Positions 6,996-14,262 of a DNA stretch of 14,354 nucleotides are shown here, piece after piece. The notes under the pieces were generated by a model. The model saw only the letters and a program-made list of their open reading frames with translations, was not told where the DNA came from and did no database searches. The stretch comes from an uncultured candidate division Zixibacteria bacterium (GTDB taxonomy: Bacteria; Zixibacteria; MSB-5A5; GN15; FEB-12). The stretch is taken from positions 1 to 14,354 of the forward strand of contig CAJVYT010000062.1 in assembly GCA_913009765.1 (NCBI GenBank). Direction: 5' to 3'. Position 1 is the stretch's first letter, and each line of letters starts with the position of its first letter. A program made the position numbers and the translations under genes.

Positions 6996-7748
6996 ATGGA
7001 GAAGGAACTCAAAGGAAAAGTAGCATTTGTTTCCGGGGGAACAAAAGGAATTGGAAAATCTATTGCTTTAGGGCTTGCTGAAAAAGGTGCCCACGTTGTT
7101 GTAAACTATTTTCGCTCTCGTTCAGCAGCAAACGAAACAGTTAAAGAAATTGAAGCGTATGGGGTTGAGTCTTATGCTCATCGAGCCAACATGGGTAACC
7201 ATGAACAGATTCCGGCTATTTTTGAAGGTATCAAAGAACGGTTTGGTAAACTTGATATTTTAATTTCCAATGCTGCTCTCGGACTGTTTACCAATATGCT
7301 TGATATTGATGACAAGTCATGGGATTTATCTATGCACACCAATGCCAGAGCATTTTTAAATTCGGTGCAGTTAGCATCTGCAATTATGCCTGACCATTCT
7401 CGGGTTATTACTCTGTCATCGTTAGGTTCTATCAGATACATACCAGGGTATGCATCGATAGGTGTCTCAAAAGCAGCTATTGAAAATATGGTCAAATACA
7501 TGGCGGTCGAATTGGCTCCCAGAAAAATTACTGTCAACTGTGTCTCCGGCGGTTTTATTGATACAAATGCAATGAAATCATTTCCTAACTATGATCAAAT
7601 GCTGAAAGAAGTTGTTGAAAGGACTCCTTTCAAACGGATGGGTACTGCAAAAGAAGTCGGCGATGTTGTCTGTTTTTTAGCAGGTCCAAAAGCAACATGG
7701 GTTACCGGACAGACTATCATTGTTGACGGTGGCTATACTTTGATGTAG
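6996..7748 (+). CDS. fabL: Enoyl-[acyl-carrier-protein] reductase III (FabL-type SDR)
   Basis: Reduces the enoyl-ACP double bond, the last step of each fatty-acid elongation cycle, with NADPH as usual donor. It has a short-chain dehydrogenase fold: nucleotide-binding GGTKGIG (14-20), ISNAA near 90, a C-terminal GQTIIVDGGYTLM. Features shared with Bacillus FabL rather than FabG are SSLGSIRY, VSGGFIDTNAMKSFPN, and Tyr152 and Lys159 spaced as Y(x)6K instead of YxxxK. Length 250 equals FabL. GAGG at 6986-6989 supports the ATG. It is the third gene after E2 and lipB; its pathway supplies the octanoyl-ACP used by LipB. A FabL-like reductase of other function is possible, but the residue pattern is specific. 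The stop is TAG, and no clear terminator follows. Confidence 0.87.
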   Translation: MEKELKGKVAFVSGGTKGIGKSIALGLAEKGAHVVVNYFRSRSAANETVKEIEAYGVESYAHRANMGNHEQIPAIFEGIKERFGKLDILISNAALGLFTNMLDIDDKSWDLSMHTNARAFLNSVQLASAIMPDHSRVITLSSLGSIRYIPGYASIGVSKAAIENMVKYMAVELAPRKITVNCVSGGFIDTNAMKSFPNYDQMLKEVVERTPFKRMGTAKEVGDVVCFLAGPKATWVTGQTIIVDGGYTLM

Positions 7749-7869
7749 GTATTTTATTGTCGTCATATAAATTTTTTATAAGAGTAAAAAAAACAGACCT
7801 TAATCCCCTCTTAAAAGAGTCGAAATCACAATTATACAAACATTAAAAACAGTATGAGCTCGGGTGCCT

Positions 7870-7885
7870 CCACCGCTTGCGGTGG
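7870..7885. repeat. Short hairpin CCACCGC-TT-GCGGTGG
   Basis: A perfect 7-bp GC-rich inverted repeat with a two-base centre in an otherwise AT-rich region. No T-run follows, so it is not a canonical terminator. Confidence 0.7.
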
Positions 7886-7927
7886 GTAGAATAACTTATT
7901 ATAAAACCTTCCATCTTATCACCGAGT

Positions 7928-7953
7928 CACCCTGAGCGGAGTCGAAGGGTCAG
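7928..7953 (+). repeat. CCCTGAGCGGAGTC-type repeat, copy 3
   Basis: This is the most complete copy, with the core CCCTGAGCGGAGTCGAAGGG at 7930-7949. Its ends pair (ACCCT 7929-7933 with AGGGT 7946-7950). Related copies are at 818-842, 868-894 and 9080-9102. I recall similar sequences as frequent interspersed repeats in environmental bacterial genomes. Confidence 0.75.
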
Positions 7954-8025
7954 TTCAAAATGGGTTCGTTTCGCATATATAAGGAACCTACAGACTGCGG
8001 AATTGGTGAGAAAAGTAATTAATTT

Positions 8026-8048
8026 TAACTGACAGCCCCTGTCAGTTA
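8026..8048. repeat. Perfect 10-bp hairpin with CCC loop
   Basis: TAACTGACAG (8026-8035) pairs fully with CTGTCAGTTA (8039-8048) around CCC. It is the strongest single hairpin in the island. It is flanked by T-rich sequence on both sides but lacks a clean U-tract, and lies about 280 nt after fabL, so a terminator role is possible but unproven. Confidence 0.7.
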
Positions 8049-8062
8049 GATATTTTGTGGGC

Positions 8063-8082
8063 GGCAGACGCCCTCGTCTGCC
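8063..8082. repeat. Hairpin GGCAGACG-CCCT-CGTCTGCC
   Basis: A perfect 8-bp stem with a four-base loop. The motif CCTCGTCTG is repeated immediately after it (8083-8091), so one arm is partly duplicated. It lies 14 bases after the preceding hairpin. Confidence 0.75.
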
Positions 8083-8092
8083 CCTCGTCTGG

Positions 8093-8112
8093 ATTCCCTT
8101 TTCCAAGGGAAT
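8093..8112. repeat. Hairpin ATTCCCTT-TTCC-AAGGGAAT
   Basis: A perfect 8-bp stem flanked by TGG and GACA. The frame TGGATTCC...GGAATGACA recurs in variant form at 8615-8633 and, more loosely, within the 67-bp repeats, suggesting a common repeat family with a variable centre. Confidence 0.7.
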
Positions 8113-8193
8113 GACATCACCATTTTCCCTACAATATTTCCCTAAAAAACTAACTCCTCTTCATTAATAAAATCACCTTTCAAGAGGAAAATT

Positions 8194-8571
8194 ATGACCT
8201 TATCAAAACAAACCAAAGCCAACCGAGAGAACGCCAAACAATCAATCGGACCTACAACCGAACATAGAATCGACTATGATCTCCTAATTGAAGATCTTCG
8301 TTCCGAACTCAATCCACAATCTTTTTTCCAAGAATACCTTATCAAAAAAATTGCCAACTGTCTCTGGCGTACTCAGCGTGCCGCCTTCGCCGAAACCGCC
8401 CACATCAATGGACAACTTAACAACCTCGATGAAAAAATTGAAAGAGAACTACGCTGCCATTCCTATAAAAAGAAAAAAATAACGCTATTTCAAAAAACGA
8501 ACCCATTTTGCTGTAACTCAAACATATTTATGACTTTACGGCGAAAAAGTTGTTTTAATAAATGTGGATAA
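8194..8571 (+). CDS. Small repetitive-family protein, internally shortened; function unknown
   Basis: I do not recognise a function. The N-terminus, KANRENAKQSIGPTTEH, and the segment LIEDLRSELNPQ...LIKKIANCLWRTQRAAFAETA resemble a family of about 200-residue proteins that occur in many copies in some environmental genomes, of the form NRxNAQKSTGPxTxEGKA...NALKHGL...LLxxLRAEL...LVExIAxxxWRLRRA. Here GPTTEH joins almost directly to the LRSEL part, so the middle block with NAxKHGL is missing without loss of frame. The C-terminal third (after about residue 90) is Lys- and Cys-rich and includes KTNPF; it may be decayed sequence. It has no signal peptide or membrane segment. RBS AAGAGGA (8181-8187) precedes the ATG. 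It sits alone in a repeat island. It may be a pseudogene or a degenerate repeat-associated ORF. Confidence 0.45.
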   Translation: MTLSKQTKANRENAKQSIGPTTEHRIDYDLLIEDLRSELNPQSFFQEYLIKKIANCLWRTQRAAFAETAHINGQLNNLDEKIERELRCHSYKKKKITLFQKTNPFCCNSNIFMTLRRKSCFNKCG

Positions 8572-8614
8572 CTTTTTATGTGCATCTCATAATTTAATTA
8601 TTACTACTTACTCC

Positions 8615-8633
8615 ATTCCGTCGGAGACGGAAT
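8615..8633. repeat. Hairpin ATTCCGTC-GGA-GACGGAAT
   Basis: A perfect 8-bp stem with a three-base loop, followed by CCAG. It shares the ATTCC...GGAAT frame with the hairpin at 8093-8112 but in the opposite sense at its flank (CCAG instead of CTGG). Confidence 0.7.
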
Positions 8634-8675
8634 CCAGTGCAGAACCGTATTAAGGAAATTTATAAAAAGTATTGT

Positions 8676-8742
8676 AGGTCGAAACCCCTGCGGTTCCGAC
8701 ATTATACTGGACTCCGTGTCAAGCACGGAGAGGAGTTCAGAA
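8676..8742 (+). repeat. 67-bp direct repeat, copy A
   Basis: It is 62 of 67 bases identical to copy B at 8942-9008. It contains two hairpins: GTCGAAACC with GGTTCCGAC (one mismatch), and CTCCGTG with CACGGAG around TCAAG. An outer pairing CTGGACT/AGTTCAG encloses the second. A decayed relative of the second hairpin follows at about 8748-8772 (CCGCA-TCAAG-TACGG). Confidence 0.85.
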
Positions 8743-8868
8743 GATTTGATTCCGCATCAAGTACGGCATGATATTGGGGGAAGTTTGGATGAGATAGGAA
8801 CGAGTTGTGAATGTCAATGTGTGTGTTGGAATGACATTTTTGGAAATATGTTTTTATAATTGTCATTT

Positions 8869-8887
8869 CCCCTCTTTTTAAGAGGGG
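8869..8887. repeat. Hairpin CCCCTCTT-TTT-AAGAGGGG
   Basis: A perfect 8-bp stem; a degenerate copy is at 7805-7819. Downstream on the plus strand comes TCGGGGGTG and then a T-rich run (8896-8908). The 9-base gap between stem and T-run makes it a poor match to an intrinsic terminator, though some activity on the plus strand is conceivable. Confidence 0.65.
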
Positions 8888-8941
8888 TCGGGGGTGTTTT
8901 TGTTTTTTATTCAGCACTCGACAAATATCGCATAGCATAGC

Positions 8942-9008
8942 AGGTCGAAACCCCTGTGGTTCCGACATTCTTCTGGACTCCGTGACAAGCACGGAGAGGA
9001 GTTCAAAA
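8942..9008 (+). repeat. 67-bp direct repeat, copy B
   Basis: It is the second copy of the repeat at 8676-8742, 266 bases downstream in the same orientation. The five differences are one in the first hairpin's loop region, two in the linker between the hairpins, one in the TCAAG/ACAAG loop and one near the end, so both stems are untouched. Confidence 0.85.
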
Positions 9009-9079
9009 TATTCGGTAAAGAGGATATGAGATGCTGCCATTAAGGTGGGATCACAGGGCTTCTGACCTGCGATAATTAG

Positions 9080-9102
9080 CCGAGCGGAGTCAAAGGGTCA
9101 GG
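9080..9102 (+). repeat. CCCTGAGCGGAGTC-type repeat, copy 4 (diverged)
   Basis: CGAGCGGAGTCAAAGGGTCAGG corresponds to CTGAGCGGAGTCGAAGGGTCAG of copy 3. The left arm is degraded (GCCG instead of ACCCT). It lies 17 bases from the sufT stop codon. Confidence 0.65.
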
Positions 9103-9118
9103 ATGGACAGATTACTTT

Positions 9119-9436
9119 CTACCAGATGCCGAGGATATCTTTGGCTGAGTCGGAACACATTTCTTCAGGGTTCCAAGTTGGAGACCAAACAAGTTTGACT
9201 TCGACATCTTTGACATCATCGTTAATTTCTTCAACTGCTCTGTGAGTCATCGAAACCAGCATCTCGCCATACGGACAGGCAGGGGTTGTGAGAGTCATCT
9301 TAACAGTGACCTTGCCGATTTCTTCTTCAAGTAAAACATCATAGACCAACCCGAGGTCTACAATACTGATTCTGATTTCGGGGTCTTGAACCGGTTTGAG
9401 TGCTTCTAAAACTTCTTGTTTTGTTGGGAACGCCAT
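9119..9436 (-). CDS. sufT: SufT-like DUF59 (MIP18/PaaD family) Fe-S maturation protein
   Basis: A small cytoplasmic protein of the DUF59 family, implicated in iron-sulfur cluster maturation or transfer to clients; its exact biochemical role is unsettled. The 105 residues show the family layout: KPVQDPEIRISIVDLGLVYDV at 14-34 (with DPE at 18-20), the conserved cysteine in TPACPYGEM (Cys54), and the C-terminal WSPTWNPEEMCSDSAKDILGIW block, with a second cysteine (Cys93). It is the last gene of the SUF operon, 12 bases after sufU, with TAGGA about 10 bases before the ATG. The stop is TAG. It could equally be named a PaaD-like or YitW-like protein; its position after sufSU favours SufT. Confidence 0.9.
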   Translation of the reverse strand: MAFPTKQEVLEALKPVQDPEIRISIVDLGLVYDVLLEEEIGKVTVKMTLTTPACPYGEMLVSMTHRAVEEINDDVKDVEVKLVWSPTWNPEEMCSDSAKDILGIW

Positions 9437-9448
9437 TTTTGTTTTGTC

Positions 9449-9931
9449 CTACTCTTCGTCTTCAGTTGGAACTGTGAATGATTCCGGTTTTTTACTGTGT
9501 TCAAATTTGTCAACACCCTCAATGAGAGTTACCCATGCAAGTAACGCACATTTGATACGTACCGGGAACTGTCTGACACCTTTGAGAGAATCAAGGTCGC
9601 CAATATCTTCAGTGATTTCTGAATCCTCACCTTTGAGCATTTTTTTTATTTGTTCAGAAATCTTTTTCACTTCATCAAGTGATTTGCCTTTGATATATTC
9701 GGCAAGCATCGACCCCGATGCCACCGATATGGCACATCCTTTGCAGTTGACATGTACATCCTGTACATTATTCTGTTTGTCAACTTTGAGTTCCATCGTC
9801 AGTTCATCACCGCATGAAGGGTTGTGACCGTCCGATGCTATATCTATTTTATCAAGCGGTTTTTTTCCGCGTGGTGCTTTATAGTGATCGAGAATAATTT
9901 CCCGATACATATCATCTAAATTTTCACTCAT
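9449..9931 (-). CDS. sufU: SufU, zinc-dependent sulfurtransferase partner of SufS
   Basis: Accepts persulfide sulfur from SufS and passes it towards the SufBCD scaffold. It is an IscU-like fold of 160 residues. The zinc and sulfur ligands are all visible: Cys40 and Asp42 in NPSCGDE, Cys66 in CKGCAIS, and Cys128 in RIKCALLAW. The 61-residue stretch between Cys66 and Cys128, longer than in IscU, is the mark of SufU. An extra Cys63 makes a CxxC. The acidic tail after about residue 148 is poorly conserved in the family. Its start overlaps the end of sufS by eight bases, which implies translational coupling; AGGAG lies 11 bases before the ATG, inside sufS. Confidence 0.95.
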   Translation of the reverse strand: MSENLDDMYREIILDHYKAPRGKKPLDKIDIASDGHNPSCGDELTMELKVDKQNNVQDVHVNCKGCAISVASGSMLAEYIKGKSLDEVKKISEQIKKMLKGEDSEITEDIGDLDSLKGVRQFPVRIKCALLAWVTLIEGVDKFEHSKKPESFTVPTEDEE

Positions 9932-11183
9932 GTCCGAAATATCTCCTCATGGCAATCAGGGCATCATGTAGTGCATCAATATCAGCTTCATCATTATAAA
10001 TATACAAAGAAGCTCTCGCTGTGGCAATAGTTCCCATTCTTTTCATCAAAGTTTGAGCACAATGATGTCCGGCTCTGATAGCAACACCTTTGGAGTCGAG
10101 AAATGTAGAAATATCGTGTGGATGTAAATCCTTATCGGTAAATGAGACTGCTCCGCCCCGATTGAGAGTATTGTTTGGACCTTGAATTTTTAAGCCGTTG
10201 ATTTGGGTCAGTTTGTCGATAGCATACGCAGTAAGTTTTGTCTCATAGGCGTGAATATTGTCCATGCCGATATTTTCTAAATAGGTAAGGGCGGTATCAA
10301 AAGTAACCACTCCGGCAATGTTTGGAGTGCCGGCTTCAAATTTGTGAGGTAGTTCAGCCCATGTAATACGGTCAAATGAAACTTCTGAAATCATTTCACC
10401 ACCCATGTTAAACGGCGGCATTTTATCGAGAATATATTCTTTACCATAGAGAACACCAACACCGGTCGCTCCGAGCATTTTATGGGCTGAAAAAGCAAAG
10501 AAATCAACATCCATATCGAGTACATCAATTGGTATATGTGGAGCCGATTGGGCTCCGTCGGCTAAAATAACAGCACCATGTTGATGAGCAACTTGAGCAA
10601 TCTCTTTAACAGGGTTCACAGTACCTAAAACATTTGACATGTGAGTTACTGAAACAATTTTTGTCTTTTCAGTGATAATAGTATCAATATCTGTTAAGTC
10701 AAGGCGACCGTCATCGGTGATAGGGATACGTTTGATAATAGCATTTTTACGTTTAGCAAGCATGACCCATGGGACAAGATTGGCGTGATGTTCCATATCG
10801 GTTAAAACAATTTCGTCACCTTCGGAGATATTTGCTTCTCCCCATGTGTAGGCAACTAAATTGATAGATTCGGTAGTTCCGGAAGTGAAAATAACCTCGG
10901 AAGTTTTTACTCCACCTATGAACTTGGCAACATGTGACCGAGTTTTTTCGTAGGCACTTGTTGCTTCTTCAGCAAGAGTGTGCAGACCTCGGTGGATATT
11001 TGAGTTTATCCTGTTATAATAATCAGCATGTGCATTTATTACTGCAATAGGTTTTTGTGTCGAGGCACCGGAGTCAAGATATACTAACCTATGACCGTTG
11101 ATTTCTCTTTGTAATATTGGGAAATCATTTTTTATTTTTTGAACGTCAAAAACAAAATCATTTTTTGTTGTTTTAGTATTCAT
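9924..11183 (-). CDS. sufS: Cysteine desulfurase SufS (class II)
   Basis: A PLP enzyme that converts cysteine to alanine and leaves a persulfide sulfur for iron-sulfur cluster assembly. The 419 residues match group II desulfurases. PLP-site motifs are TSGTTESIN (100-108), TDMEHHANLVPW (128-139), ADGAQSAPH (208-216) and FSAHKMLGATG, where Lys235 should form the Schiff base. The catalytic cysteine is Cys375 in RAGHHCAQTLM, on a short loop as in SufS rather than the long loop of IscS. It starts seven bases after the Rieske gene and overlaps sufU by eight. Its stop is TGA, again showing ordinary termination at that codon. Isopenicillin-epimerase-like aminotransferases share the fold, but the cysteine and operon settle the assignment. 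Confidence 0.97.
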   Translation of the reverse strand: MNTKTTKNDFVFDVQKIKNDFPILQREINGHRLVYLDSGASTQKPIAVINAHADYYNRINSNIHRGLHTLAEEATSAYEKTRSHVAKFIGGVKTSEVIFTSGTTESINLVAYTWGEANISEGDEIVLTDMEHHANLVPWVMLAKRKNAIIKRIPITDDGRLDLTDIDTIITEKTKIVSVTHMSNVLGTVNPVKEIAQVAHQHGAVILADGAQSAPHIPIDVLDMDVDFFAFSAHKMLGATGVGVLYGKEYILDKMPPFNMGGEMISEVSFDRITWAELPHKFEAGTPNIAGVVTFDTALTYLENIGMDNIHAYETKLTAYAIDKLTQINGLKIQGPNNTLNRGGAVSFTDKDLHPHDISTFLDSKGVAIRAGHHCAQTLMKRMGTIATARASLYIYNDEADIDALHDALIAMRRYFGHE

Positions 11184-11190
11184 GTGCTTC

Positions 11191-11505
11191 TCAATCTATA
11201 GATATATAAATTTCATCATTTTCAATTTTTAGTTCAAACGTTTCTATTCCAACAACAGCAGGGGGAGCTTTCACATCACCTGACTTGCAGTCAAATTTTG
11301 CACCATGTCTTGCACAAACGATATGTCCATCAGAATCAATATGTCCATCTGAAATTGGAGCAGAATCGTGGGAGCAGACATTCTCGACGGCATAGAACCC
11401 TTGTTCGGTATGGCAGATGACAATATTCTCAAAATTAAGCGAAAAAGATTTCATCTTACCAAGAGGAATATCGTTTATATGAGCTATTTTTTTAAAGTTT
11501 GCCAT
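11191..11505 (-). CDS. Rieske-type [2Fe-2S] ferredoxin embedded in the SUF operon
   Basis: A 104-residue soluble Rieske protein of the kind that serves non-haem oxygenases as electron carrier. The two ligand boxes are complete: Cys44-x-His46 in VCSHDSAP and Cys64-x-x-His67 in CARHGAKFD, which bind the 2Fe-2S cluster. There is no membrane anchor or signal peptide, unlike the Rieske subunit of bc1 complexes. Its ATG touches the sufD stop (TAAATG) and sufS follows after seven bases, so it is an integral operon member. No oxygenase is nearby. Similar ferredoxins are known to me in suf operons of Actinobacteria. A role in delivering electrons for cluster assembly or sensing redox state is inference from position. 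The stop is TGA. Confidence 0.93.
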   Translation of the reverse strand: MANFKKIAHINDIPLGKMKSFSLNFENIVICHTEQGFYAVENVCSHDSAPISDGHIDSDGHIVCARHGAKFDCKSGDVKAPPAVVGIETFELKIENDEIYISID

Positions 11506-12822
11506 TTAAATATTTTCCAGTCTTTTGGTAACAAACTCAGATATTTTTTCTTTTAAATCCGCAGGAACTTGTTTCAAAGTTGCTTCTACAAATCCGCTGA
11601 CAATCATACGGGTTGCTTCTGTTTTGTTTATTCCACGACACTTAAGGAAGAAAATCATTTCGGGGTCGATAGGTCCGATAGTAGCACCATGGGAGCAGAT
11701 GACATCTTCATTTAAGATCTCAAGCTCAGGAATAGTTTCAACTTTACATCCTTTGGTTAAAAGAAGGTTTCTATTCTCCTGATACGCCTCACAGGTTTTT
11801 GCTTCATTTTCGATTTTAATAAGTCCGGTGTAGGCAGAGTTTGCCTTATCTTTTAAAACGACTTTAAAGTTTATATCGGAGGTTGTTTTGCCTGCGATGT
11901 GATGATGCAAAGTATGATTGTCATAATGCTGGCGACCGCCTCCAAAAAGCAGACCGTACATTTTGCTGTCAGCACCTGTACCATTGAGAGTAACACCAAA
12001 ATTTTGTTTTGAAACAGCAGCACCAAAGGCAAGGGGGACTGTCAATACAGAGGCGTTTTGTTCTGCTTTTGCTCTATGAGAGAGATATACTTTTGCCCCT
12101 TCACCGTTTCTTTGCAAAGAGATATATCTGGTACGGCTGTCGACATCTCCAAAGATTTCAACGGCGGAGTTTGTGAGACTCATGTTGTCACTTTGTTTTT
12201 CTGAACCGCCGGAGTATTCATCAATGATTGTAACTTCAGAATTCTTCCCCACAACAACTAACAGGCGGGGGAACTGTGCTGAATTATCCAAACCGGATTC
12301 ACGAAGTAAGTGAATTGGTTTTTCAACAGATTTGCCGTCAGGGATATAAATGAAGATCCCATCGTTCCATAAGGCAGAGTTCATTGCTTCAAATTTACCG
12401 GTGTTGCTGTTTACCTGTGCATATAAATGTTTGTTTACAATGTCAAAATGAGATTCAACAGCATCGGAAAGTTTTGAGATGATAATACCATCTGCTGTTA
12501 ATTTGTCATTAATATGAAATGCAATGTCACGACCTGCTTTGTCTAATACAAATGCCGATGAGTGACCGTCTTTGAACAAAGCAAGTTCTGATTTGATAAC
12601 TTCATCAAAATTATCTCTAAAGACTGCATCAGTAACTTGAGCTTTATCAACAACAAATTTTGTCGGGTCAGTATATCGCCAAAGATGAAGTCCTCGGCGG
12701 GGGATAGGAGTGTTGTTGTAGCTTTTTTTTGAAGCAGTTCGTTTATCTTGCAGCCACTTCGGACCGCGTTTGAGTTCCGGTGTCATTTCCGGAATTATAA
12801 AATCTTGGTTTTGTATCTTCAT
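11506..12822 (-). CDS. sufD: Fe-S assembly scaffold protein SufD
   Basis: SufD pairs with SufB and two SufC ATPases to form the scaffold on which clusters are built; it is also linked to iron acquisition for the scaffold. The 438-residue protein has a helical N-terminus with RRGLHLWRYTDP near residue 42, a right-handed beta-helix core (SVEKPIHL..., SEVTIIDEYSGG), and the C-terminal signature CSHGATIGPIDPEMIFFLKCRGI followed by EATRMIVSGFVE. HHHIAGKTTSDINFKVVL is typical of the core. It starts four bases after sufB stops. Similar length and the C-terminal block distinguish it from its paralogue SufB, which has the [10 protein letters not shown] form. Confidence 0.95.
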   Translation of the reverse strand: MKIQNQDFIIPEMTPELKRGPKWLQDKRTASKKSYNNTPIPRRGLHLWRYTDPTKFVVDKAQVTDAVFRDNFDEVIKSELALFKDGHSSAFVLDKAGRDIAFHINDKLTADGIIISKLSDAVESHFDIVNKHLYAQVNSNTGKFEAMNSALWNDGIFIYIPDGKSVEKPIHLLRESGLDNSAQFPRLLVVVGKNSEVTIIDEYSGGSEKQSDNMSLTNSAVEIFGDVDSRTRYISLQRNGEGAKVYLSHRAKAEQNASVLTVPLAFGAAVSKQNFGVTLNGTGADSKMYGLLFGGGRQHYDNHTLHHHIAGKTTSDINFKVVLKDKANSAYTGLIKIENEAKTCEAYQENRNLLLTKGCKVETIPELEILNEDVICSHGATIGPIDPEMIFFLKCRGINKTEATRMIVSGFVEATLKQVPADLKEKISEFVTKRLENI

Positions 12823-12826
12823 ATAA

Positions 12827-14260
12827 TTAACCTATAGAGCCTTCCATTTCAAGTTCAATTAAACGATTTAATTCAACCGCATACTCAAGAGGGAGTGCTT
12901 TTGTAAATGGTTCCATGAACCCGTTTACAATGAGTAGTCGAGCTTCATCTTCTGTGAGTCCTCGGGAAGTGAGGTAGAAGAGCTGTTCTTCGGCAACTTT
13001 TGATACGCGGGCTTCATGTTCAACTCGTACTTGTTCGTTGTCGATTTCCATTGTTGGGTATGTGTCAGAACGGGCATTTTCTCCTATAAGTAACGCATCG
13101 CATTCAACCGAAGCTTTTGCACCTGTAGCGTTTTTGTGAATTTTAACCATTCCGCGATATGTCGCTCTGCCGTTATCTTTTGAAATAGATTTTGATGTAA
13201 TCCGTGATGATGTATTTGGGGCGGCATGTATCATTTTTGCTCCGGCATCCTGATGTTGGTCAATACCTGCAAAAGCAACAGAAAGCATTTCACCTTTGGC
13301 ACCTTCGCCTAAGAGCTGAACACATGGGTATTTCATCGTTAAACGAGAACCTAAATTGCCGTCGACCCATTCAATAGTTGAGTTTTTGTAAGCTGATGCT
13401 CTTTTGGTTACTAAGTTGTAAATATTCCGCGACCAGTTTTGAATTGTAGTATAACGGATATAAGCATCATCTAAAGCTTTTAATTCCACAACTGCTGTGT
13501 GGAGGGAATTGGTTGAGTAGACCGGAGCAGTACATCCTTCGATATAATGAAGTCTGGCACCTTCGTCTGCGACTATGAGAGTTCTCTCAAACTGTCCCAT
13601 ATTTTCAGCGTTGATTCTAAAATAGGCTTGAAGAGGGATACCTACATCAATTCCCTTTGGTACATAAATAAATGAACCACCCGACCATACTGCTGTGTTT
13701 AAGGCAGCAAATTTATTGTCTGTGGAAGGTATTACCGTACCAAAATGTTCTCTGACTATTTCAGGATATTCACGAAGAGCGGAATCCATGTCCAAAAAGA
13801 TAATTCCTTTTTTCTCTAAATCTTTTTGCATAGAGTGATAAACAACTTCCGATTCGTATTGAGCAGACACACCACCGAGGAATTTCTTCTCAGCTTCGGG
13901 GATACCGAGTTTATCAAAAGTTTTTTTAATATATTCAGGGACATCATCCCAATCATCTTTTTTAGCTTCAATCGGTTTCATGAAATAATAAATATCATCA
14001 AAATCAATTTCTTTAAGTATTTCGGCATTGCCCCATTTCGGCATTTCTTTTTTATAGAAAACTTCAAGAGCTTCATGGCGAATTTCCGCCATCCATTTCG
14101 GCTCTTTTTTCATTTTAGAAATCATCTCAACTACTTCATGATTGATTCCTTTGGTACCTTTGTGAAAATAATCAACAGGATCATGAAAGCCGTACTTTGA
14201 CTCGTAGTCTTCATTTAGCTTTGAAAGCTCTTGATTTTGTTTATTGAGTGATTCAGACAT
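12827..14260 (-). CDS. sufB: Fe-S assembly scaffold protein SufB
   Basis: The main scaffold subunit of SufBC2D, which assembles and releases iron-sulfur clusters. The 477 residues are normal for SufB. Diagnostic segments are [74 protein letters not shown] and [19 protein letters not shown]. The segment [10 protein letters not shown] has no cysteine where, as I recall, E. coli SufB carries one implicated in sulfur relay; many SufU-type systems appear to share this. The start is supported by GGAG seven bases before the ATG, inside the end of sufC. Genes run sufC-sufB-sufD, so the operon's promoter lies beyond the right edge. Confidence 0.97.
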   Translation of the reverse strand: MSESLNKQNQELSKLNEDYESKYGFHDPVDYFHKGTKGINHEVVEMISKMKKEPKWMAEIRHEALEVFYKKEMPKWGNAEILKEIDFDDIYYFMKPIEAKKDDWDDVPEYIKKTFDKLGIPEAEKKFLGGVSAQYESEVVYHSMQKDLEKKGIIFLDMDSALREYPEIVREHFGTVIPSTDNKFAALNTAVWSGGSFIYVPKGIDVGIPLQAYFRINAENMGQFERTLIVADEGARLHYIEGCTAPVYSTNSLHTAVVELKALDDAYIRYTTIQNWSRNIYNLVTKRASAYKNSTIEWVDGNLGSRLTMKYPCVQLLGEGAKGEMLSVAFAGIDQHQDAGAKMIHAAPNTSSRITSKSISKDNGRATYRGMVKIHKNATGAKASVECDALLIGENARSDTYPTMEIDNEQVRVEHEARVSKVAEEQLFYLTSRGLTEDEARLLIVNGFMEPFTKALPLEYAVELNRLIELEMEGSIG

Positions 14261-14262
14261 AT

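Larger units (their letters stand above)
7749..8193. other. Repeat-rich intergenic stretch, left half of repeat island
   Basis: No convincing gene lies here. It holds five perfect or near-perfect hairpins and one interspersed repeat, listed separately, plus a decayed CCCCTCTT hairpin at 7805-7819 (stem CTCTT/AAGAG). There is no strong intrinsic terminator right after fabL; the A/T-only hairpin near 7775-7790 is weak. The ribosome-binding-site-like AAGAGGA for the small ORF is at 8181-8187. Confidence 0.7.
8572..9118. other. Repeat-rich intergenic stretch, right half of repeat island
   Basis: There is no supported gene. Apart from the separately listed repeats it contains a weak 7-bp inverted repeat AATGTCA/TGACATT (8810-8816 and 8832-8838). 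The SUF operon ends at its right border on the minus strand; I see no stem with a U-tract in the first 80 bases beyond sufT, so its terminator is not evident. Confidence 0.65.

Noticed and set aside
8563..8571. Perfect DnaA box (TTATCCACA on the minus strand) hinting at a replication origin
   Set aside because: It is a single box with no cluster, no AT-rich unwinding array and no dnaA or dnaN nearby; a lone match in AT-rich DNA is likely chance.
8869..8908. CCCCTCTT hairpin plus T-rich run as an intrinsic terminator
   Set aside because: Nine G-rich bases separate the stem from the T-run, no plus-strand gene ends just before it other than the doubtful small ORF, and a second degenerate copy exists, so it is better read as a repeat.
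8676..9008. CRISPR array
   Set aside because: There are only two copies of 67 bp separated by 199 bp, plus unrelated hairpins; there is no regular repeat-spacer pattern and no cas gene.
8702..9040. Minus-strand 112-codon open frame
   Set aside because: It runs through both 67-bp repeats and several hairpins, has no recognisable protein features, and its composition follows the repeats.
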